Source: SG8-41 sp035259205 (GTDB lineage: Bacteria; Pseudomonadota; Gammaproteobacteria; Burkholderiales; SG8-41). From it: a stretch of DNA of 10,810 nucleotides. The notes under the pieces were generated by a model. It did not search any database, was not told the DNA's origin, and saw only the letters and a list, made by a program, of their open reading frames with translations. Below, one piece after another: positions 6,862 through 10,810 of the stretch (its first letter is position 1; each line of letters begins with the position of its first letter). The stretch lies in contig DATFWO010000376.1 in assembly GCA_035259205.1 (NCBI GenBank), positions 1 to 10,810 on the forward strand, in the 5' to 3' direction. The translations under genes and the position numbers were made by a program.

Positions 6862-7802
6862 CGGCGCTCGCGTTTGTGATCAGCAGCGCCCATGCGATTG
6901 CACAGAGTTATCCTTCCGCACCGGTACGGATGATCGTGCCGTTTCCCCCCGGCGGCGGGGTGGATAGCATGGGGCGCGTCGTGGCGGGAAAGCTCTCGGA
7001 GACCTACGGCAGGAACTTCGTCATCGAGAACCGCAGCGGGGCGAACGGCAACATCGGGACGGAAGCCGTCGCGAAAGCCCAGCGGGACGGTTACACGCTG
7101 CTGATGACGGGCGCCGGGCTCGTCACGAACCCGAGTCTCTATGCGAAGACCGGCTACGACCCGGTCAAGGACTTCGAGCCGGTGAGCCTCCTCTCGATCG
7201 CGCCCAACGTGCTCGTCGCGCATCCGTCGGTGCCGGTGAAGTCGGTCGCCGACCTGATCGCGCTCGCGCGCTCGCGTCCGGGCCAGGTCGGCTTCGCGGG
7301 CTCCGGCAGCGGCAGCACGCCGCACCTCGCCGGTGAGCTCTTCAACACCATGGCGAAGGTCAACATGGTCCACGTGCCCTACCGCGGCACCGGGCCCGCG
7401 ATGATCGGTCTCCTCGGCGGAGAAGTGAGCATCATGTTCATGCCTGCTACCAACGCCGTGCAACTCATCAAGACGGGGCGCATCAAGGGCATCGCCGTCA
7501 CCAGCACGAAGCGGCTGCCCGTCATGCCCGAGCTACCCACGGTCGCGGAATCGGGTCTCAAGGGCTACGATTCGACCCAGTGGTACGGAGTGCTCGCGCC
7601 GGCCGGCACGCCGGAGGACATCCTTGCCTCGCTGAACGCCCAACTCGCCAAAATCATGCACGGCGCCGACATCAAGCAGCGGCTCGCGGAGGAAGGCGTG
7701 CTCCCCGTGGGCAGCACGCGCAACGAGTTCGCGGCCCACATCAGGATGGAAATTGCGAAGTGGGCGAAAGTGATCAAGCAATCGGGGGCGCGCATTGACT
7801 AG
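6816..7802 (+). CDS. Bug/TctC-family tripartite tricarboxylate transporter substrate-binding protein
   Basis: This 328-residue periplasmic binding protein has a signal peptide with a hydrophobic core at about residues 8-24 and likely cleavage after AIA (residue 29), before QSYPSAPVR. Family motifs are VPFPPGGGVDSMGR (first ligand loop with Asp50), NRSGANGNIGTEAVAKAQRDGYTL, YDPVKDFEPVSLL, HPSVPVKSVADLIALARSRPG, HVPYRGTGPAMIGLLGGEV and VLAPAGTPEDI. The start is GTG 6816, just 3 nt after the stop of the fused hydroxylase. No Shine-Dalgarno sequence is visible, so translational coupling is likely; TTG 6858 is a weaker alternative. The codons for the n-region and part of the h-region are heptamer repeats, so the signal peptide appears to be built from repeat DNA. 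Position suggests a ligand linked to the hydroxylase pathway. No transporter membrane genes follow. Confidence 0.92.
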   Translation: MTGRLHPSSLILHSLPALAFVISSAHAIAQSYPSAPVRMIVPFPPGGGVDSMGRVVAGKLSETYGRNFVIENRSGANGNIGTEAVAKAQRDGYTLLMTGAGLVTNPSLYAKTGYDPVKDFEPVSLLSIAPNVLVAHPSVPVKSVADLIALARSRPGQVGFAGSGSGSTPHLAGELFNTMAKVNMVHVPYRGTGPAMIGLLGGEVSIMFMPATNAVQLIKTGRIKGIAVTSTKRLPVMPELPTVAESGLKGYDSTQWYGVLAPAGTPEDILASLNAQLAKIMHGADIKQRLAEEGVLPVGSTRNEFAAHIRMEIAKWAKVIKQSGARID

Positions 7803-7884
7803 GTGATTCGTGACTGGTGGGTCGTGACTCGTGATTCGTGACTGGTGACTCGTGATTGTGACTCGCGATCCGCGACTTCCGACC
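7802..7884 (+). repeat. Largest heptamer array, CGTGACT/CGTGATT type
   Basis: Starting on the last base of the Bug stop codon, 7-mers run in phase: GGTGATT, CGTGACT, GGTGGGT, CGTGACT, CGTGATT, CGTGACT, GGTGACT and CGTGATT (7802-7857). A 6-nt unit GTGACT (7858-7863) then breaks the phase, followed by CGCGATC, CGCGACT and the degraded TCCGACC (7864-7884). TGA triplets fall in all three frames. A small hairpin, TCGCG-ATC-CGCGA, occupies 7863-7875. The rest of the gap to 7929 shows no convincing promoter or terminator. Confidence 0.9.
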
Positions 7885-7929
7885 GTGCGATGGCATGCAA
7901 GCTAGACTGGATCGACCTTGGCTACTGAT

Positions 7930-9042
7930 ATGAATGCGCCCCGGCGTCCACCGTTCCGGGCCGACCAGGTCGGGAGCCTGCTGCGCCCTGCCGAGCTCAA
8001 GGAGGCGCGGGCGAAGGTCGAGCGAGGCGAGATGACCGCCGGCGCGCTGCAGAGCATCGAGGACCGCCTGATCCGCGATGTGGTAGCCCGGCAGGAAGCC
8101 ATCGGCATCACCGGCGTTACCGACGGCGAGTTCCGCCGCGGGTGGTGGAACCATGACTTTCTCGGCCGGATAGACGGCGTCGAAGTCGCGCTCGACGAAA
8201 AGTCGGTAAAGTTTGTCGGCAGCGACGACCCGCGGTTTACCTCGCAGGTGAAGCGCAAGCTGCGCCGCACCGGCCCGTTGATGGTCGATCATTTCCGCTT
8301 TCTCCGCTCGGTCGCGCGGCACACGCCCAAGTTCTGCATCCCCTCGCCGTCCATCCTGTACCACCGGGGCGGCCGCGCGGCGGTGAGCCAGGAGGCCTAT
8401 CCCGACCTCGAGGAGCTCTGGGCCGACGCCGGCAAGGTGTACCAGGAGGAGATCCGGGACCTCGCGGCGGCGGGCTGCACCTATCTTCAGATCGACGACA
8501 CCAGTTTTTCGTTCATGTGCGATCCCGGGTTCCGCGAGAGCTGCCGGGCGCGCGGCGACGACCCGGCCGCCCTGCCGCACATGTACGCAAGAGCGGTGAA
8601 CGCCGCGATCGCGAACCGGCCGCCGGGCATGACGATCGCGATGCATACCTGCCGCGGCAACTGGAAGAGCACCTGGCTCGCCGCAGGCGGCTATGAGCCG
8701 GTCGCTGAAGCGGTGTTCAACGAGACGCACGTGGATGGCTACTTCCTCGAATTCGACACCGCGCGGGCGGGCGGTTTCGAGCCCTTGCGACTGGTTCCCG
8801 GAGGCAAGAAAGTCGTGCTGGGACTGGTTTCGACGAAGACGCCGGTGCTGGAGCGCAAGGACGATCTCATGCGGCGGATCGACGACGCCGCGCGCTACGT
8901 CCCCCTCGAGAACCTGTGCGTGAGCCCGCAGTGCGGTTTCGCGAGCAGCCACCACGGCAACCTCCTCAGTCACGACGACCAGTGGCGCAAGCTCGAGCTC
9001 GTGGTCGAGGTCGCCCGCGACGTATGGGGCGACGAGGGATGA
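7930..9042 (+). CDS. Short MetE-like (cobalamin-independent methionine synthase C-terminal domain) methyltransferase
   Basis: This 370-residue protein corresponds to the catalytic C-terminal barrel of MetE without the N-terminal domain of the roughly 750-residue enzyme. The zinc ligands of the family are present: His239 and Cys241 (IAMHTCRGNW), Glu274 (YFLEFDT) and Cys335 (VSPQCGF). DQVGSLLRP near the N-terminus, TDGEFRR and YLQIDD are also typical. The family transfers a methyl group to a thiol, classically homocysteine to give methionine, but short forms vary in methyl donor and may use other substrates. In a catabolic cluster, a role in handling methyl groups from methylated aromatics or sulfur compounds is possible but unproven. 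ATG 7930 is preferred; an upstream TTG at 7918 adds four residues. Ribosome sites are weak for both. The last residues DEG and the TGA stop are encoded by a heptamer array. Confidence 0.88.
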   Translation: MNAPRRPPFRADQVGSLLRPAELKEARAKVERGEMTAGALQSIEDRLIRDVVARQEAIGITGVTDGEFRRGWWNHDFLGRIDGVEVALDEKSVKFVGSDDPRFTSQVKRKLRRTGPLMVDHFRFLRSVARHTPKFCIPSPSILYHRGGRAAVSQEAYPDLEELWADAGKVYQEEIRDLAAAGCTYLQIDDTSFSFMCDPGFRESCRARGDDPAALPHMYARAVNAAIANRPPGMTIAMHTCRGNWKSTWLAAGGYEPVAEAVFNETHVDGYFLEFDTARAGGFEPLRLVPGGKKVVLGLVSTKTPVLERKDDLMRRIDDAARYVPLENLCVSPQCGFASSHHGNLLSHDDQWRKLELVVEVARDVWGDEG

Positions 9043-9072
9043 GGGACGAGGGATGAGGGATGAGGGATGAAA
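9031..9072 (+). repeat. GATGAGG-type heptamer array joining MetE-like stop and Bug start
   Basis: Six in-phase 7-mers: GACGAGG (9031), GATGAGG (9038), GACGAGG (9045), GATGAGG (9052 and 9059) and GATGAAA (9066). They encode the last residues and TGA stop of the MetE-like gene, fill the gap, and supply the Shine-Dalgarno sequence and ATG of the next Bug gene. ATG triplets occur at 9039, 9053, 9060 and 9067. Confidence 0.92.
9055..9059 (+). promoter_or_regulatory. Repeat-derived ribosome binding site
   Basis: GAGGG lies 7 nt before ATG 9067, a normal spacing. Because the heptamer contains both GAGG and ATG, every copy offers the same site-plus-start arrangement. The ATGs at 9053 and 9060 run into stops within six codons (TGA at 9068, TAA at 9075), so only 9067 is productive. 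Confidence 0.65.
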
Positions 9073-10101
9073 CGTAAGGAGGAAGGCGAAAGGCGGAAGG
9101 CGGACGGAAAGACCGTCCACGGGAAACGCCTGGGGTGTCATTTCCTCCTTCCGGCTTCCGCCTTCCTCCTTTGCTGCGCGCTGGGCGCAAGCGCACAAGG
9201 CTATCCGCAGCGGGCCGTGCGCTTGATCGTGCCGTTTGCCGCCGGCGGCACGACCGACGGCCTCGGGCGCATACTCGCCGCGGCGCTTTCCGAGCGCCTC
9301 GGGCACCAGGTTGTGGTCGAGAACCGGCCGGGCGGCGGCGGCATCATCGGCTCCGAAGCGGGCGCGCGCGCCCGGCCCGACGGCTATACGCTGTTGCTGG
9401 GCTCGGCGGAGACCTACGGGATGACCCAGGGGATCGCCAAGCGCCTTGCCTACAACCCTGAAACCGATCTCGTCCCGGTCGTCATGCTGGCGCGGGCGCC
9501 GAACACGTTCACCGTGCACCCGTCCGTGCCTGCCCGAACATTGAAGCAGCTCATCATTCTGGCGCGGGCGAACCCCGGCAAGCTCCATTACGGATCGCCC
9601 GGCGTCGGCTCCAATCCCCACCTCATCGGAGAGCTCTTCAGGCACCGCTACCAGCTCGACCTCCAGCACGTGCCTTACAAGGGCGGGGGCGCGAGCATCA
9701 TCGACGTGATATCGGGACAAATCGAGATGGTGATTACCGGCATTGTCACCGTCGCCACGCGTACCAGCTCGGGACAGGTGCGCGTCCTCGCGGTCACCGG
9801 GGCCAAGCGCACCCCGCTCATGCCCGACGTCCCGACGATGGCCGAAGCGGGCGTGGACGATTTCGTCCTGGGCGCCCTCTTCGGGTTGCTGGTGCCTTCG
9901 GGCACCCCGGCCGAGGCGACGGCGCGGCTCACGCGCGAGATCACGGCGCTCGCTGGCTCGCCCGACTTCCGCAAGCGCCTCGTCGATATCGGCCAGGAAG
10001 GAACGGAGCCGCTTGCCGGGGAGGCGTTCGCGCGTGTCATACGCGCCGAGGCGCAACGCTGGCGCGAGCTGGCCGCCATGGCCGGGGTCAAGGACGACTG
10101 A
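9067..10101 (+). CDS. Bug/TctC-family tripartite tricarboxylate transporter substrate-binding protein
   Basis: This 344-residue periplasmic binding protein has an unusually long, charged n-region (residues 1-22, rich in Lys, Arg and Glu), a hydrophobic stretch at about 25-40, and likely cleavage after ASA (residue 43), before QGYPQRAVR. Motifs are VPFAAGGTTDGLGR (Asp64), NRPGGGGIIGSEAGARARPDGYTL, NPETDLVPVVML, HPSVPARTLKQLIILARANPGKL, HVPYKGGGASIIDVISGQIEM and LLVPSGTP. There is no later in-frame ATG, GTG or TTG that would leave a signal peptide, so the start at ATG 9067 is well supported. The n-region and h-region codons are the two arms of an inverted heptamer repeat. It probably shares a transcript with the MetE-like gene 24 bp upstream. 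The ligand is unknown. There is no lipobox, so a soluble periplasmic protein is expected. Confidence 0.92.
   Translation: MKRKEEGERRKADGKTVHGKRLGCHFLLPASAFLLCCALGASAQGYPQRAVRLIVPFAAGGTTDGLGRILAAALSERLGHQVVVENRPGGGGIIGSEAGARARPDGYTLLLGSAETYGMTQGIAKRLAYNPETDLVPVVMLARAPNTFTVHPSVPARTLKQLIILARANPGKLHYGSPGVGSNPHLIGELFRHRYQLDLQHVPYKGGGASIIDVISGQIEMVITGIVTVATRTSSGQVRVLAVTGAKRTPLMPDVPTMAEAGVDDFVLGALFGLLVPSGTPAEATARLTREITALAGSPDFRKRLVDIGQEGTEPLAGEAFARVIRAEAQRWRELAAMAGVKDD
9076..9171. repeat. Inverted heptamer repeat with nested hairpin inside the Bug signal-peptide codons
   Basis: Arms at 9076-9100 and 9147-9171 are inverted copies with 23 of 25 positions matching; the loop is 46 nt. Each arm is itself made of 7-mers (aggcgaa and aggcgga on the left; ttccggc, ttccgcc and ttcctcc on the right, with units from 9142). 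Within the loop a perfect 6-bp hairpin, ggacgg-aaaga-ccgtcc, spans 9102-9118. The mRNA would carry a strong stem from 9 nt after the start codon, which could limit translation. Confidence 0.88.
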
Positions 10102-10106
10102 AGCCG

Positions 10107-10136
10107 TTGACACCCGGCGGGGCGTGAGGTCATATT
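10107..10136 (+). promoter_or_regulatory. Putative sigma-70-type promoter of the ABC binding-protein gene
   Basis: A perfect TTGACA at 10107-10112 lies 5 bp after the preceding stop codon. At 18 bp spacing CATATT (10131-10136) matches 4 of 6 bases of TATAAT. Start of transcription would be near 10143, giving a short leader that contains the ribosome site. This suggests the next gene is an independent unit rather than the end of the preceding operon. Confidence 0.5.
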
Positions 10137-10154
10137 CTGGACGCGCTCATTTCC

Positions 10155-10160
10155 AGGAGG
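10155..10160 (+). promoter_or_regulatory. Strong ribosome binding site
   Basis: A perfect AGGAGG lies 6 nt before ATG 10167. It is the only consensus Shine-Dalgarno sequence in the window, in contrast with the weak or repeat-derived sites of the other plus-strand genes. Confidence 0.85.
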
Positions 10161-10166
10161 GGAAGC

Positions 10167-10810
10167 ATGGCGACTACTCGCAGGCGTTTCATCAAGGCAA
10201 CCGGCGCCGCCTTGAGCGGCGCGGCGCTCGGTTTTCCGGCGATCGTGCGCTCTCAGACGGGACCGATCCGCGTCGGGCTGGTCACGGTGAAGACCGGACC
10301 GCTCGCCTCAGGCGGCATCGACATGGAACGTGCCCTGCAGCAGTTCCTGAAGGAGCGCGACAACACGCTCGCGGGACGCAAGGTGGAGCTCCTCGTCGCC
10401 GACAGCGCCGGTGTCCCGGCGCAGGCCCGCACCAAGATCCAGGAGCTGGTCGAGCGCGACAAGATCCACGTCATGATCGGCCCGCTCGATACCGCGTCCG
10501 CGCTCGCGGCCGACGACTACATCCGCCAGGCGCAGCTCCTCACGCTTTCGGTCGCCGCGGCCGACGACATGACTCAGCGCAAGCCCAACCCGTGGTTCAC
10601 GCGCGGCACGTCCACCGCCTCCCAGTGCGCGCATCCCATGGCCGACTACTGCTACAAGACGCTCAAATGCCGCCGCATGGTCGTCATCGCCGACGACATC
10701 GCCTACGGCCACGAGATGTGCGCGGGCTTCCAGCGCGTGTTCGAGGAGCTGGGAGGCAAGATCATCCAGAAGACTTTCCCGCCGCTCACCGTCCCGGACT
10801 ACGGCACCTA
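10167..10810 (+). CDS. ABC transporter substrate-binding protein, LivK/branched-chain amino acid type, Tat-exported (3' truncated by window)
   Basis: The first 214 codons of a periplasmic ligand-binding protein of the Leu/Ile/Val-binding (type I periplasmic fold) family, usually about 390-420 residues. The twin-arginine signal TRRRFIKATG (residues 4-13) is followed by a mild hydrophobic region and a probable cleavage near residues 29-30, before TGPIRVG. Typical features are IRVGLVTVKTGPLASGG (residues 34-50), KIQELVERDKIHVMIGP (90-106) and VVIADDIAYGHEMCAGFQRVFEELGG (172-197). Four cysteines at 154, 162, 168 and 185 are more than usual. Proteins of this family in catabolic clusters often bind aromatic acids or amides rather than amino acids, so the ligand is open. 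Permease and ATPase genes are expected downstream, outside the window. It has its own promoter-like sequence and strong ribosome site, and the gap before it is free of heptamer repeats. Confidence 0.92.
   Translation, partial: MATTRRRFIKATGAALSGAALGFPAIVRSQTGPIRVGLVTVKTGPLASGGIDMERALQQFLKERDNTLAGRKVELLVADSAGVPAQARTKIQELVERDKIHVMIGPLDTASALAADDYIRQAQLLTLSVAAADDMTQRKPNPWFTRGTSTASQCAHPMADYCYKTLKCRRMVVIADDIAYGHEMCAGFQRVFEELGGKIIQKTFPPLTVPDYGT

Noticed and set aside
4584..7463. A 959-codon open frame on the minus strand
   Set aside because: It lies opposite the fused hydroxylase, is rich in Arg, Asp, His and Gly as expected from the complement of GC-rich codons, and shows no recognisable domain. 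The plus-strand frame carries clear family motifs throughout.
7802..7884. CRISPR-like array
   Set aside because: The units are contiguous 7-mers without spacers, and no cas genes are present.
9067..9200. Lipoprotein signal in the third Bug protein
   Set aside because: Two cysteines lie in the hydrophobic stretch (LLCCALGASAQ) but the residues before them do not fit a lipobox, and an ASA cleavage site follows.
7774..10113. A 779-codon open frame on the minus strand
   Set aside because: It covers the MetE-like and Bug genes in antisense, has shadow-like composition, and includes translated heptamer repeats rather than a domain.

Overview
The window is about 10.8 kb of GC-rich DNA with no RNA genes, transposase or CRISPR array. 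Three genes encode tripartite-tricarboxylate-type periplasmic solute-binding proteins (Bug/TctC family). This family is strongly expanded in Burkholderiales such as Bordetella, Cupriavidus and Comamonadaceae. Together with the GC-rich codon use and the catabolic gene content, this suggests a betaproteobacterium, probably an uncultured soil or sediment member of Burkholderiales. That assignment is inference.

Layout: the 3' end of a molybdenum hydroxylase large subunit (2-769, +) converges with a two-gene minus-strand unit: an intradiol ring-cleavage dioxygenase, most like hydroxyquinol 1,2-dioxygenase (2852-1944), followed by a Bug protein (1881-889). Divergent from the dioxygenase, across a short region with outward-facing TATAAT boxes, starts a plus-strand series. 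It holds a 2Fe-2S subunit (2973-3455); a 1076-residue fusion of a molybdopterin subunit and an FAD subunit (3582-6812); a second Bug protein (6816-7802); a short MetE-like methyltransferase (7930-9042); a third Bug protein (9067-10101); and, behind its own promoter-like sequence, a Tat-exported LivK-type ABC binding protein that runs off the window (10167-10810).

The region reads as a catabolic island. Two xanthine dehydrogenase-family hydroxylases could introduce oxygen into an aromatic, heteroaromatic or aldehyde substrate. The intradiol dioxygenase could open a hydroxylated ring. The periplasmic binding proteins could capture small carboxylates or other nutrients. No TctA/TctB membrane partner, maleylacetate reductase or regulator is in the window, so the actual substrate is not readable here.

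The most unusual signal is not a gene. Nearly every gap between genes is filled with degenerate 7-bp tandem repeats (GTGACTG/CGTGATT type and GATGAGG type), and one gap with a different inverted repeat. The heptamer arrays run into the genes. They supply or touch stop codons, place TGA in all three frames just after several genes, create a Shine-Dalgarno plus ATG start for one Bug gene, and encode much of the signal peptides of two Bug proteins. Because 7 is not a multiple of 3, unit gain or loss inside coding sequence would shift the frame, which makes these arrays candidates for phase-variable or slippage-tolerant gene boundaries.
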